From Halostella litorea (GTDB taxonomy: Archaea > Halobacteriota > Halobacteria > Halobacteriales > Natronoarchaeaceae), in NCBI RefSeq assembly GCF_004785955.1, contig NZ_SJER01000006.1:1-64000 (forward strand): DNA of 64,000 nucleotides. The letters are read 5' to 3'. A program made the position numbers and the translations under genes. Each line of letters opens with the position of its first letter. Position 1 is the stretch's first letter. A model generated the notes under the pieces. The model was not told the DNA's origin. It did not search any database and saw only the letters and a list, made by a program, of their open reading frames with translations. Positions 16,352 to 25,800 of the stretch are shown here, in pieces.

Positions 16352-17005
16352 ATGCGCTACCTCACGGTTCGGTCCACGGCGGACGGCGCGGCGCTGCACC
16401 CGCTCGGGCGGGAACTGCGGGACGCACCCGGCTTCTCGCGCGAGGCGATCCACCACGCCGAACTGCTCGACGACGGCACCGTACTGATGCTCGCCGAGGG
16501 GAGCGGCGACTCCACCCGCTACGAGTCGGTCATGCGCGAGTCCCCGCACGTGGTGGAGTTCATGGTCTCCGGCGACGAGCGCTGGATCGCGGTCAGCCAG
16601 TTCGAGTCGTCCGCGGCGACAGAGCGGATCATGGCGGAGGCGGCCCGCCCGGGTGTCGTCGTCGATACGCCGATCGACATCGACCCCGACGGGGCGCTCC
16701 GGATCACGTACCTCGGCGGCGAGTCGGCGCTCCAGGACCTGTACAGGTCGATGACGGGCGACGACCCGGTCCGCGTCGAGGTGCTCGAAACGGGGTCGTA
16801 CACGCCGGACCAGAACTCCCTCACGCGGCTTCTCACCGACCGACAGCGGGAGGTGCTCGACGCCGCGGTCGAGGCGGGATACTACCGCACACCGAGGGCG
16901 GGGACCCACGAGGACGTCGCCGCCGCCCTCGACCTCGCCCCGACGACGGTGGGCGAGCACCTGCGGAAGGTCGAGGAACGGGTGTTTACCGCGATCGCTC
17001 GCTGA
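16352..17005 (+). CDS. HTH_10 (bacterio-opsin activator family) transcription regulator
   Basis: 217 residues. The C-terminal 55 residues (about 160-215) are a HTH_10 domain: LTDRQREVLDAAVEAGYY followed by TPTRAG-type turn and VAAALDLAPTTVGEHLRKVE. The N-terminal part is a Bat-type sensor region with no cysteines in a metal-binding pattern. A TATA box TTTATAC at about 16323-16329 predicts a leaderless message. It diverges from the flavin monooxygenase and may control it. No NarO-like site is present at this promoter. Confidence 0.85.
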   Translation: MRYLTVRSTADGAALHPLGRELRDAPGFSREAIHHAELLDDGTVLMLAEGSGDSTRYESVMRESPHVVEFMVSGDERWIAVSQFESSAATERIMAEAARPGVVVDTPIDIDPDGALRITYLGGESALQDLYRSMTGDDPVRVEVLETGSYTPDQNSLTRLLTDRQREVLDAAVEAGYYRTPRAGTHEDVAAALDLAPTTVGEHLRKVEERVFTAIAR

Positions 17006-17037
17006 GCGCCGCGTGCGGCGACGGACGCGGCGAGTCG

Positions 17038-18363
17038 CTACGCCGGGACGGCCGGTCGGGACACTGCCATCACCCACTCGTCGGGCGCTTGCCGGCGGAC
17101 GTCGTAGCGTTCGAACGCGTCCTCGGGCGACTCCGCCCCGCCCACGACGTCCGCAAGCATCGCCGCCAGCGGCGACGGGTCGTGATCGTTGACGAGGTAG
17201 AACGTCTCGCCCGGGGAGAGCGCCTTGAACTCCTCGATCGCCTGCTCGTGGCGCACCTGCGGCGGGAGGCCGCGGATGTCCAGCGCGTGGTCCGGCACCG
17301 CCACGTCGCCGGTCTCCTCGACGCGGGAAAGCACCTGCCCGGCGAGCGCGGCGAACTCGTCGGGGACGGGGCCGTCCATCCCGCGGACGCGCTCGTCGAA
17401 CGGCAGGTCCGCGAGGACGGGCGCGTCGAGTTCCGCCTCGACGTCCGCGTCCGGGAACAGGTCGTGCTCCCGGCCGCAGTCGCAGGTGAACCCGCGCATG
17501 TTGACCACCGTCCCGAGCACGGGGACGGCGTTCTCCTCGAACAGCGTCGCGCTCCGGCCGGTGTCGCCGACGGCGGTCGGGTACGGCGTGGTGACCAGCA
17601 CCGCGCCGTCGACCGGCAGGCCCTGGAGCGTCGTCAGGACGATGTCGCCCGTGCCCGGCGGGAGGTCGACCACGAGCACGTCCAGGTCGCCCCAGGCGGC
17701 GTCCTCGAACAGTTCGGTCACGGCCTCGTGGGCCATCGCCCCGCGCCAGGCCAGCGGCGCGTCGTTGGCGATCAGCCCGACGCTCATCGCGGCGATGCCG
17801 TCGGCCTCGATCGGCTCGGCGTCGCCCTCGTCGTTGGCCGTCACCGGCCCCTCCAAGTCGAGCAGTTCGGGCACGTTCGGGCCGTAGAGGTCGGCGTCGA
17901 ACAGCCCCACGTCGCGCTCCCCGTCGGCGGCGAGCGCGCGGGCGAGCTGGGTCGACACGGTCGTCTTCCCGACGCCGCCCTTCGCGCTGGCGACGGCGAT
18001 CACCGTGTCGATGCCCTCGGGGCGCTCGACGCCGTCGGCCCCGTCGTCCGGGGTGTCGCCCTCGACCTGCGCCCGCTCGACGCCGGGCGTCGACAGCGCC
18101 TCGCGCCGGAGCGCCTCGGTCACGTCCTCCGCCGTCTCCGCGTCGAACCCGGCGAGGTCGACGGTGATCGTCGCGACGCCCTCCGCGACCGACACGTCCG
18201 TCACCAGCCCGGACTCGACTACGCTCGTGCCCAGGTCCGGGTCCTCGACGGCGGCGACCGCCTCGCGGACGCGTTCGGCGGCGTCGCCCGGTGCGTCGGC
18301 GGGTCGGCCGTCGGTGCCTCGGGCGTCGTTGCTTCGGTCGTCGTCGGTGTCGTGTCCGGTCAT
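17038..18363 (-). CDS. Mrp/ApbC-type ATPase with N-terminal DUF59 and C-terminal DUF2249
   Basis: 441 residues with three domains. Residues about 28-105 are a MIP18/DUF59 domain; 118-350 the Mrp P-loop ATPase with deviant Walker A SAKGGVGKTT (126-135), VDLPPGTGD and a cysteine pair written TCDCG, a C-x-C instead of the usual C-x-x-C of iron-sulfur carriers; 360-441 a DUF2249 domain starting LDIRGLPPQVRHE and containing LVNDHDPSPL. It is the last gene of the nar operon, one base after the preceding stop. It likely carries or inserts Fe-S clusters for NarGH. The DUF2249 fusion matches the stand-alone DUF2249 genes near 37 kb. Confidence 0.85.
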   Translation of the reverse strand: MTGHDTDDDRSNDARGTDGRPADAPGDAAERVREAVAAVEDPDLGTSVVESGLVTDVSVAEGVATITVDLAGFDAETAEDVTEALRREALSTPGVERAQVEGDTPDDGADGVERPEGIDTVIAVASAKGGVGKTTVSTQLARALAADGERDVGLFDADLYGPNVPELLDLEGPVTANDEGDAEPIEADGIAAMSVGLIANDAPLAWRGAMAHEAVTELFEDAAWGDLDVLVVDLPPGTGDIVLTTLQGLPVDGAVLVTTPYPTAVGDTGRSATLFEENAVPVLGTVVNMRGFTCDCGREHDLFPDADVEAELDAPVLADLPFDERVRGMDGPVPDEFAALAGQVLSRVEETGDVAVPDHALDIRGLPPQVRHEQAIEEFKALSPGETFYLVNDHDPSPLAAMLADVVGGAESPEDAFERYDVRRQAPDEWVMAVSRPAVPA

Positions 18364-18364
18364 G

Positions 18365-19039
18365 TTACCAGGCCTCGAACTCCTCGGCGTCCTCGTCGGG
18401 CTCGCGGTCGCTCATCAGCGTGCCGCCGTACGCCCGGAAATCGAGGTCGTAGGCGTTGGCGACGGCGTCCAGCGAGTCCTCGCGCTCGGCGATGGTCGCG
18501 GTGTCGAACCCGAACGACTCGACGGCGTCGACGAGTTCGTCGTCGCCGACGTACCCCTCGTCGTAGGCCGCGGCGATCCCGTCCCGAAGCACGTCGGCGT
18601 TGCGGCGGAGCCGCTTTGCCTCCTCGAACCGCTCGCGCATCTCGTCGGTCGGGCTCCCCCGATCCACGGGGATCGCGTTCAGTTCCTCGACCGCGCGCTC
18701 GTCGAAGCTGTCCGCCATCTTCAGCAGTTCGACGACCTGCTCGCGGGGCGACAGTTCGGCCCAGGCGTCGAGGGCCTCCTCGGCGACGACCGCGTCGACG
18801 GCCTCGCCCCACGTCGTGTCCCGCTCGACGTCCTCGAACGCCTGCGCGACGAACGCGCCGACGTGTTCGTCCGGGATGGTGACGCCGAGCGACTCCTCCA
18901 GTCCGCCGCCGGTCTCGTCGCCGTCGGTCACCCGGCCGCTGTGGCCGTGTTCCCCGTGGTCGCCGTGGCCGCCCTCCGGCGGTCGGTCGTCCGCGCCGTG
19001 CGCCCCTCCGGTCGTGTCGAGGTCGTATGCGTCGGTCAT
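18365..19039 (-). CDS. Uncharacterised nar-operon protein, His-rich N-terminus
   Basis: 224 residues. The N-terminus has a His/Gly/Asp-rich stretch (GGHGDHGEHGHSG, about 23-35) that could bind metal. The rest is helical and acidic, without membrane segments. I do not recognise a family. It overlaps the HEAT-repeat gene by 4 nt (ATGA) and is followed one base later by the Mrp gene, so it belongs to the nar operon. A role in assembly or regulation of the nitrate reductase is inferred from position only. Confidence 0.7.
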   Translation of the reverse strand: MTDAYDLDTTGGAHGADDRPPEGGHGDHGEHGHSGRVTDGDETGGGLEESLGVTIPDEHVGAFVAQAFEDVERDTTWGEAVDAVVAEEALDAWAELSPREQVVELLKMADSFDERAVEELNAIPVDRGSPTDEMRERFEEAKRLRRNADVLRDGIAAAYDEGYVGDDELVDAVESFGFDTATIAEREDSLDAVANAYDLDFRAYGGTLMSDREPDEDAEEFEAW

Positions 19040-19938
19040 CGGTTCTCACGCTGCCCCTGGGTCAGCCCGTCGGTCACGCCGGCCATCCCCGGACCGCCGG
19101 GGCCGCCCCCCGGACCGTCCGGCCCGTCGTCGGACCGCGACCCGGGGCCGCCCCCGGGCGCGCCGGGGTCGTCCAGGCCGGCGTCTATCTGTTTCGGGTC
19201 GACGCCGCGGGCGGTGGCGAGCGCGCGCTTCGCCGACCGCCGCACGTCGTCGCTCCGGTCGTTCAGCCCGTGGCGCTCCAGGGCGTCCTCGGCGCGGTCG
19301 GTGCCCAGGTCGCCGAGGCTCGCCGCGGCCTTCGCGCGGACGAACGCCTCGGGCTCCCGGGCCAGCACCGCCGCGAGGATGCGGACGGCCTCGCTCACGT
19401 CCTCGGCGTACTCCCGGAGGAAGTCCGCGGCGTACTCGCGGACGGCCGGGTGGCGGTCCGTCTTGATCCGCTCGACGAGCAGTTCCTGGGAGGCCGCGCC
19501 GGTCTTCGACAGGCCGATCACGGCGTTCCGGCGAACGAAGCCGCTCCCGTCGTCGAGCGCGTTGCGGAGCGTCGCCTCGTCGTCCGGCGCGGCGCGGGAC
19601 GCCGCGACGACGGCCTCCGCGCGGACCCAGCCGGCCTCGTCGTCGAGCGCCGTCCGGATCGCCGCCTCGGCCGCGCCCTCGCCGTCGGTCCCCCGGGCCG
19701 CGAGGCCGAGCGCCTCGACGGCGAACTGCCGCACGTCCGCGGCGTCGTCGTCGGTCGCTCGCCCGGCCAGCCGTGCGACGGTCGACGGCTGCAGCGAGCC
19801 GCCGTCCGCGAGGTCGACCAGGCCGAGCGCGGCGTCGCGGCGGTCGCGCTCGCGGGCCGACAGCAGTTTCTCGCGGAGCTGTACCTCGTCGTCCGTGCGC
19901 GCCCGCCCCCGGGCGCTGCGGTTGGCGTACTCGGTCAT
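19036..19938 (-). CDS. HEAT-repeat protein of the nar operon
   Basis: 300 residues. Residues about 20-255 are tandem HEAT/PBS-lyase-type helical repeats, for example VRQFAVEALGLAARG, VRAEAVVAASRAA, VRRNAVIGLSKTG and VRRSAKRALATARG. The C-terminal 45 residues are a flexible Gly/Pro/Asp-rich tail. Such proteins scaffold protein-protein contacts. A HEAT-repeat ORF within nar operons is known from haloarchaea, to my recollection. ATGA overlap with the upstream heme-subunit gene and with the downstream gene places it inside the operon. The start is the ATG at 19938. Confidence 0.85.
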   Translation of the reverse strand: MTEYANRSARGRARTDDEVQLREKLLSARERDRRDAALGLVDLADGGSLQPSTVARLAGRATDDDAADVRQFAVEALGLAARGTDGEGAAEAAIRTALDDEAGWVRAEAVVAASRAAPDDEATLRNALDDGSGFVRRNAVIGLSKTGAASQELLVERIKTDRHPAVREYAADFLREYAEDVSEAVRILAAVLAREPEAFVRAKAAASLGDLGTDRAEDALERHGLNDRSDDVRRSAKRALATARGVDPKQIDAGLDDPGAPGGGPGSRSDDGPDGPGGGPGGPGMAGVTDGLTQGQRENR

Positions 19939-20978
19939 CGTCTGAGCCTCCAGTAGCTGAAGAGCCACGCCGCCGCCGTCGCGAGGACGAGCGCCGTAAC
20001 CCAGTTCGTCGCCGACCGGGCGAGCCACAGCACCGAGTCGCCGGCCTCGCCCGCGGCCGCCTCGGCACCGCTGCCGCCGCCGCCGTCGCCGTCGTCGCTC
20101 CCACCGCTCTCGGCGGCACTCAGCCCGCCGTTCTCCGTGTCGAGCACGGTGTAGCGGAGCGTGATCGACTTCTGGCCGTTCACCTCGTCGGCGCTCCCGT
20201 TCCACACCGCGAAGGCGAGGTACATCTGGTCGGCCTCGTCGAACGCGGCGTCGAACTCCCCGTCCGCGCCGCGCTCGCGGACGAACACGACCGACCAGCC
20301 GTCCTCGGTGCGCTCGGCGTTTGCCGCGACGGTTTGGCTGGGCGCGTGCGAGAGCGAGCCGTAGCCCCGGGCGTAGTAGTTCTGCGCGAACTGGTCGTAG
20401 CTCGCCTGCGAGAGCGGGTTGCCGGCCGCCTGCCCCGGCTTCGTCTCGTTTTCCGGATGCGGGTAGTTGTACATGTCGCCGCCGGGGTCGGCGTCGGAGA
20501 ACTGCCAGCTCGCCCGCCAGTACCAGATGTCGACGGGGTCGCCGCTTGCCCCCATCGTGATCGGCGGCTTGCTCCCGCCCCGGAGCATGATCGCGGCGGC
20601 GTCGCTGTACGCCCCCGGTTCGCTGATGTTGGTGTCGCGGGTCGGGTCCTCCCACTCCAGCCGGAAGGCGACGTGCGTGTCGTTCGTCACCGACTGGACG
20701 GTCATCCCGTCGACGCTCCCGCCGCCGTGGGGCAGCGCCATCTGCTGCTTGTTGAGCGACACCTCCCGGGTCGGCGCGTCCTCCCACTGCGCGGCGTCGG
20801 GCTGGGCGGGCACGCTGTCGACCGCCTGCATCTCCTGGTGCCCGGCGGTGACGACCGTGACGAGCGCCACCTGCCCGACCATCACCAGACACATGACGAC
20901 GACCGCGAGCTTCGTCGCGCGCTTGGCCGCCGGGCGGTCCAGCGACGGCCGGGAGAGCGACCGGAGCCGCGGGATCAC
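19935..20978 (-). CDS. EB_dh-type heme b subunit of nitrate reductase (type II DMSO reductase gamma-like)
   Basis: 347 residues. One N-terminal membrane segment or uncleaved signal (about 22-45), an extracytoplasmic domain of about 240 residues with the ethylbenzene-dehydrogenase gamma pattern (VAFRLEWEDPTRD, WYWRASWQ, MYLAFAVWNGSADEVNGQKS), a Gly/Asp linker, and a C-terminal membrane anchor (about 322-343). EB_dh subunits bind one heme b, commonly through Met and Lys. This makes the enzyme resemble chlorate, selenate and ethylbenzene dehydrogenase type II complexes with the active site outside the membrane. It overlaps the chaperone gene by 4 nt. Confidence 0.82.
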   Translation of the reverse strand: MIPRLRSLSRPSLDRPAAKRATKLAVVVMCLVMVGQVALVTVVTAGHQEMQAVDSVPAQPDAAQWEDAPTREVSLNKQQMALPHGGGSVDGMTVQSVTNDTHVAFRLEWEDPTRDTNISEPGAYSDAAAIMLRGGSKPPITMGASGDPVDIWYWRASWQFSDADPGGDMYNYPHPENETKPGQAAGNPLSQASYDQFAQNYYARGYGSLSHAPSQTVAANAERTEDGWSVVFVRERGADGEFDAAFDEADQMYLAFAVWNGSADEVNGQKSITLRYTVLDTENGGLSAAESGGSDDGDGGGGSGAEAAAGEAGDSVLWLARSATNWVTALVLATAAAWLFSYWRLRR

Positions 20979-21673
20979 GGCGTCCCACCCCCGTTTCCGG
21001 CCCCGGTGGCTCCCGTCGTCGGTTCGGGGTGTTTCCCGTTGTCGTAGGTGACCAGCTCCTCCACGAGGTCCGCGGCCGCGAGGTAGAGCGGCTCCTCGGC
21101 CGACTGCCGGACGTCGTAGGCGAGCGCCGGCACGAACTCGACGAGGTGGTCGTCCAGCACCGTGGCCTCGGCGTGCTCGACGCGCTCGGCGGCCGCACGG
21201 TCGCCCTCCTCCAGCGCGACGGCGCGCTGGCCGGCGAGGACCTGTGCCAGCTCCAGCTCGGCGGCGACGTGGTCCTGGCGCTCGGCGAAGTCCTCGCTGG
21301 GCTCGACGCCGAACTCCTCCAGCAGGCCGACGACCGTCGCGATCCGGCGCTGCTCGATGCTGAGTTCGTCCCGGGTCGTGTAGTGGGCCTCGTACGGCAC
21401 CACGGCGTACGTCCCCTCGCCGTCGGGGACGCCGAACAGGTCGTTGTACGCGGACGCCAGGTCGTCGGCCGACGTCGACTCGACCGCGTCCAGCAGGCGT
21501 TCGGCCTCGTCGGCGACGTGCAGGCGCTCGGCGGCGCGCTCGATCCCCGCGCGGGCCTCGGGGTCGGTCAGTTCGCTGACTGTGCGCTCGTCGGGGTACG
21601 TGAACGCCGCCGCCGCGGCGCAGTACAGCGTCGCGCGGGCGGCGTGGTACTCGGGGTCGGTGGTTCGGCTCAT
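20975..21673 (-). CDS. narJ: TorD/NarJ-family molybdoenzyme chaperone
   Basis: 232 residues, helical. It matches TorD/DmsD/NarJ proteins, with LYCAAAAAFTYPDERTV at the N-terminus, the YNDLFGVPDGEGTYAVVPYEAHYT segment (about 80-103), and the conserved DHLVEFVPAL near 175-184. These chaperones hold the catalytic subunit until the Mo cofactor is inserted and Tat export is permitted. It lies 4 nt after narH and overlaps the next gene by 4 nt. The C-terminal 20 residues are a Gly/Thr-rich tail. Confidence 0.85.
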   Translation of the reverse strand: MSRTTDPEYHAARATLYCAAAAAFTYPDERTVSELTDPEARAGIERAAERLHVADEAERLLDAVESTSADDLASAYNDLFGVPDGEGTYAVVPYEAHYTTRDELSIEQRRIATVVGLLEEFGVEPSEDFAERQDHVAAELELAQVLAGQRAVALEEGDRAAAERVEHAEATVLDDHLVEFVPALAYDVRQSAEEPLYLAAADLVEELVTYDNGKHPEPTTGATGAGNGGGTP

Positions 21674-21677
21674 GGCT

Positions 21678-22859
21678 CTATGGCTGGTTGGTCCACATCT
21701 CGCCCTCGCGGACCTCCATTTCCTCCTGGAACGGGATGTCGACGACGAGCTTGCCCTTGCGGTCCCATCCCTTCACGCGGTGTTCCTTGACGTTGTACGT
21801 CTCGATGAGGCGGGTCGTCGCGCCGAACAGCTGGAGGATGCCGAGCACGTGGTGGCTCGGGTTCCGGGCGCGCTCCTGGACGATCTTCACCGACTCCTCG
21901 TACGTGCTGCCGGGCCAGTCGTTGCGCTTTTGCTCGGTGTTGGGCGTAAACATCTGCGTGAGGAACTCCGGCGGCACGTGGTACGGCGGCATGTAGAACA
22001 CCTGCGGCCGGGTGCCGAACTGCGGGTACAGCGGGAGCGCGACCTTCTCGTCGCTCTTGGCGAGGTAGTTGGTCGGGCTCCGGCCGGCCGCCGCCGACTG
22101 CTTGCCGTTCGGGTGACCCGCGTCGGGGCCGCGGTTGATGTTCCCGTGCAGACGCGTCTTCCCGATGCACGAGGAGACACAGCGGGGGACGTTCCCCTCC
22201 TCGATGCGCGGGAAGCAGCCGACCGGCTTCTCCGAGACGCCGGTCTCGGGGTTGTACATCGGCTTGTGGTACGGACACGCCTTCACGCACTTCCGGTAGC
22301 CGCGACACCGCTCCTGGTCCAGCAGGACGATGCCGTCCTCCTCGCGCTTGTAGATGGCCTTCCGCGGGCAGGCCGCGAGGCAGGCCGGGTTCTTGCAGTG
22401 ATTGCAGAGCCGCGGCAGGTAGAACTGCCACATGTCGTGGTACTCGTCCTCGCCGAGATCGCTCTCGATCACGTCGCCCGTCGGGTACTCTCCGTGGGCC
22501 TGGTCGTCGCCCAGCGCGGGGTACTCCCACTCCTCCTTCTCGGCGACGTAGCCCCGCACCTGCTCGCCCTCCTCGGCCGCCTCGAAGATCGTCTCGTCGG
22601 TACCCAGGTCGTCGAGCAGCCGCATGTCCCACCCCATCGGGTAGCCGCCGTAGGGCTCCGTCTCGACGTTCATCCACCACATGTACTCCTCGCCCTCGCC
22701 GCTGGTCCAGGTGGACTTGCAGGCAAAGGAACAGGTGTTGCAGTTGATACACCGGTTCGTGTTGATGATCATCCCCCAGTGCCAGTCCCGTTCCTCCTGG
22801 CGGTGCTCGTAGGGGTAGCTGTGCTCGCGGCCGAGTTGCGGGTTGTGTGTCTGTGGCAT
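21678..22859 (-). CDS. narH: Nitrate reductase beta subunit (4 Fe-S clusters)
   Basis: 393 residues. Four cysteine groups of the NarH/SerB/EbdB type are visible: CINCNTCSFACK near the N-terminus, CNHCKNPACLAACP, CRGYRKCVKACPY, and the distal CFPRIEEG followed by CVSSCIGK. The Cys-to-Tyr position in CRGYRKC matches the site where E. coli NarH has Trp, which converts that centre to a [3Fe-4S] cluster. It carries electrons between the heme subunit and NarG. No signal peptide; it would hitch-hike with NarG through Tat. It overlaps the narG stop by one base. Confidence 0.95.
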   Translation of the reverse strand: MPQTHNPQLGREHSYPYEHRQEERDWHWGMIINTNRCINCNTCSFACKSTWTSGEGEEYMWWMNVETEPYGGYPMGWDMRLLDDLGTDETIFEAAEEGEQVRGYVAEKEEWEYPALGDDQAHGEYPTGDVIESDLGEDEYHDMWQFYLPRLCNHCKNPACLAACPRKAIYKREEDGIVLLDQERCRGYRKCVKACPYHKPMYNPETGVSEKPVGCFPRIEEGNVPRCVSSCIGKTRLHGNINRGPDAGHPNGKQSAAAGRSPTNYLAKSDEKVALPLYPQFGTRPQVFYMPPYHVPPEFLTQMFTPNTEQKRNDWPGSTYEESVKIVQERARNPSHHVLGILQLFGATTRLIETYNVKEHRVKGWDRKGKLVVDIPFQEEMEVREGEMWTNQP

Positions 22860-25800
22860 CAGCTATCGCCTCCCTGCAGGCTGCCGTCGATGTAGTTCTG
22901 CACGAGGTCGTCGCGGCGCGCGTCGCCGGGCCACCAGTCGGCCTCCTCGTACTTCTCGACCTCCACGAGGTCGTCGCGGTTCGTCCCGGTCGGCGCCCAG
23001 ACGGTCTCCTCGTAACCGGCCTCCAGGCCGGCCCCGTGCCAGGCGATCTCCTCCTCGACCTCATCGGAGATGTTGGGGTCGCCGAACACCCCCTTGTGGA
23101 CGAGGTCGTCGGTCTCCTGTGCGGGGTCGAGCCAGATGTTCGTCGTCACGTTGTACCCCTTGACCCCGTCGCCCTGCTCCTCGTCGTCGGGGAAGTGCTG
23201 GGGCCACCAGCCGTGCCAGATGGTCAACTGGCCCATGTCGCCGGCCGAGCGGGGCCGCTGGCGCTCGCTCACCATGGCGCGAACGACCAGGTCGCCGCGC
23301 TTCCCGCTGATCCGGACGTAGTCGCCGTTCTCGACGTCGATGTTCGCGGCGTCCTCCGGGTGCATCTCGACGAACGCCTCGCCCAGCGGCGGCGAGTCCG
23401 CCGTCTCGCCGTCGCCCTGCGGGAACGAGAAGTCGTCGACGAGCCGTTCCGTGCCGTCGGGGTCGGCGCTGGTCGACCCGAAGTCACGCGACGACCAGAT
23501 CAGGTTCCAGTCGGTCATCCCCCACGAGGAGTGGGTCCGGTACTTGGGGTGTGGCGTGTTGTAGTAGAACTGGTACTCCTGGTCGTGGTACAGCGGGTTC
23601 TCCTCGTCTTTCGCCTCGTCCCACTTCTGGTTCACGCCGTACGGCGTCCCCTCGGGGCTCTCGATGTGGTCCAGGTCGGCCCGGCCGAGTTCGAGCAGGC
23701 GGTCCTCCTCCTTGTGGAACTCCATCCGGCCGGTCTTCGTGTAGAACGGCCGGTCCTCGTGGATCTGGGAGTAGAACGGGACGCGCGGGTACGTCTTCAT
23801 CTGGAGGCGCTCGGGGCCGTCCTCCAGGTCCTCGACGTCGATGTCCCGGGTCGTCATCCCGGCGTCGAGCGTCTCCTGGATGTAGTTGCGCACGTCGCCG
23901 TCCTCGTCTAAGAACTCCGCGAAGTACTCGCGGTAGGAGTCGACGTTGCGCTCCTCGGGCGGGATCTTCTCGTCGAGTTTCTCCGCGACGAGCGCGACGG
24001 CCTCCCCGTCCTGTTTGGTGTCGTAGATGGGGTCCATCACGCCGTGGTCCATCTGGAGGAACGGGTTCTCCGGCCCGACGGTGATGTCGGGGTACTCACA
24101 CTCCAGCCAGGACGGCACCGGGAGCACGATGTCGGCGTGCCTGGCGGAGTAGGTCATGTGCATGTCCGAGACGATGAACAGTTCGTTGCCCGTGTCGGGG
24201 TGTTTGACGAAGTTCTCGATGACGTGCTCCTGGTGTTTCGTCTGGTTCAGGAGGTTGCAGTTCATCGTCCACAGCACTTCGGGCCGGGACATCGTGTACG
24301 ACTCCGCGTCCGACGGGATCACCGGCTCGTCGGCGTCGCCCTGCGGGACGAGGTCGAGTTCGCGGTCGAAGTCGCCGCGCACGTCGTGGGGGTCCAGCGA
24401 CTCGCCGCCGAAGAAGGCGAAGGCGTACCCGGGGTACATCCCGTGGGCGGCGTTGCCGTCGGGGTTGACGTACGACGGGTAGCCGTCGAGCAGTTCGATC
24501 TTGTACTGCCCGGAGTAGTTGTAGTAGCCCGCGCCGCGCTCGCCGACGTTGCCAAGCATCGACTGGACGAAGAAGATCGTCCGCTGGAGCGCGTCGTTGG
24601 AGTGGAACCAGTGGTTGATCCCCTCGCCGGTGAACCACTGGCCCTTGTCGGCGTCGGCGAACTCGCGGGCCGTCTGCCGGAGCTTGTCGGCGGGGATCGT
24701 GGTGATCTCCTCGACCGTCTCCGGGTCGTAGTTCTCCAGGATGTTCGCCTTCTGCCGGGTGAAGTCGGTGTGGACCGCGACCGACGCGCCGTCGGCCAGG
24801 TCGACCTCCGTGTCGACTTCGAGCCGGGGCGTCGTCGGCGTCTCGTCGCCGACCTCCTCCCGAGTGACCGCGACGGGGTTCCCGTCCTGGTCCAGCGCGA
24901 CGAAATCGCCCCAGTCGTCGTCGCCGCCGTGGTGGGCGACTCCCTCCTCGCCCTCGGTGCCGCCCTCCGGCGGCTCGTGGTCGGGGAACACCTCGTGGGC
25001 GCGCAGGTACTTCCCGTTGTCCTGCCGCACCAGCAGCGGGAGGGTGGTGAACTTCCGCATGAAGTCGGCGTCGTACAGCTCCTCGTCGATGATGACGTGG
25101 GCGACGCCGAGCGCGAACGCCGGGTCGCTGCCGGGCCGGACCGGGAGCCAGCGGTCGCACTTCTGGACCGTCGGCGAGTAGTCCGGGTAGACGCCGACCA
25201 TCTTCCCGCCGCGCTCGCGGCTCTCCTGGAGCCAGTGGTTGTCCGCGAGCTTGTTGTGGATGAGGTTCTTCCCCTGGATGATCGTGTAGTCGGCGGCGCG
25301 CCACGCCGACGCGTCGGAGTCGCTGGTCTGGTAGCCGGTCGTCATCACGTGGCCCGGCGGCAGGTCGGCGTACCAGTCGTACTCCGTCCACTCGCAGCCG
25401 CCGAAGATCGAGGCCAGCCGGCGGCCCGCGCCGTGCCGGGTGATCAGGCCGTCGGACTTGATCGCGTTGAAGATGTGGAACCGCTTCTCGTCCTCCAGGC
25501 TCGCCATCTTCTCGGCGATGAGGTCTATCGCCTCGTCCCAGGAGACGCGCTCGAACTCGTCCTCGCCCCGTCCCTCCGGGCTCGGGTCGTCGGGGTCCCA
25601 CCCCTTGCGGACCATCGGGTACTTGATCCGGCTCGGCTCGAACGTCCGCCGGTGGAGCGTCAGCCCCTTCATGCAGCCCCGCGGGTTCCAGTGACGGCTG
25701 ACGTTTGCCTGCTCGTAGCCGCCCGGGCTGCCGGGACCGGGGCTGCCCTCCTCCTCGTGGTAGATCTGCTCGGAGCGGATGGGCACCCCGTTTTTCATGT

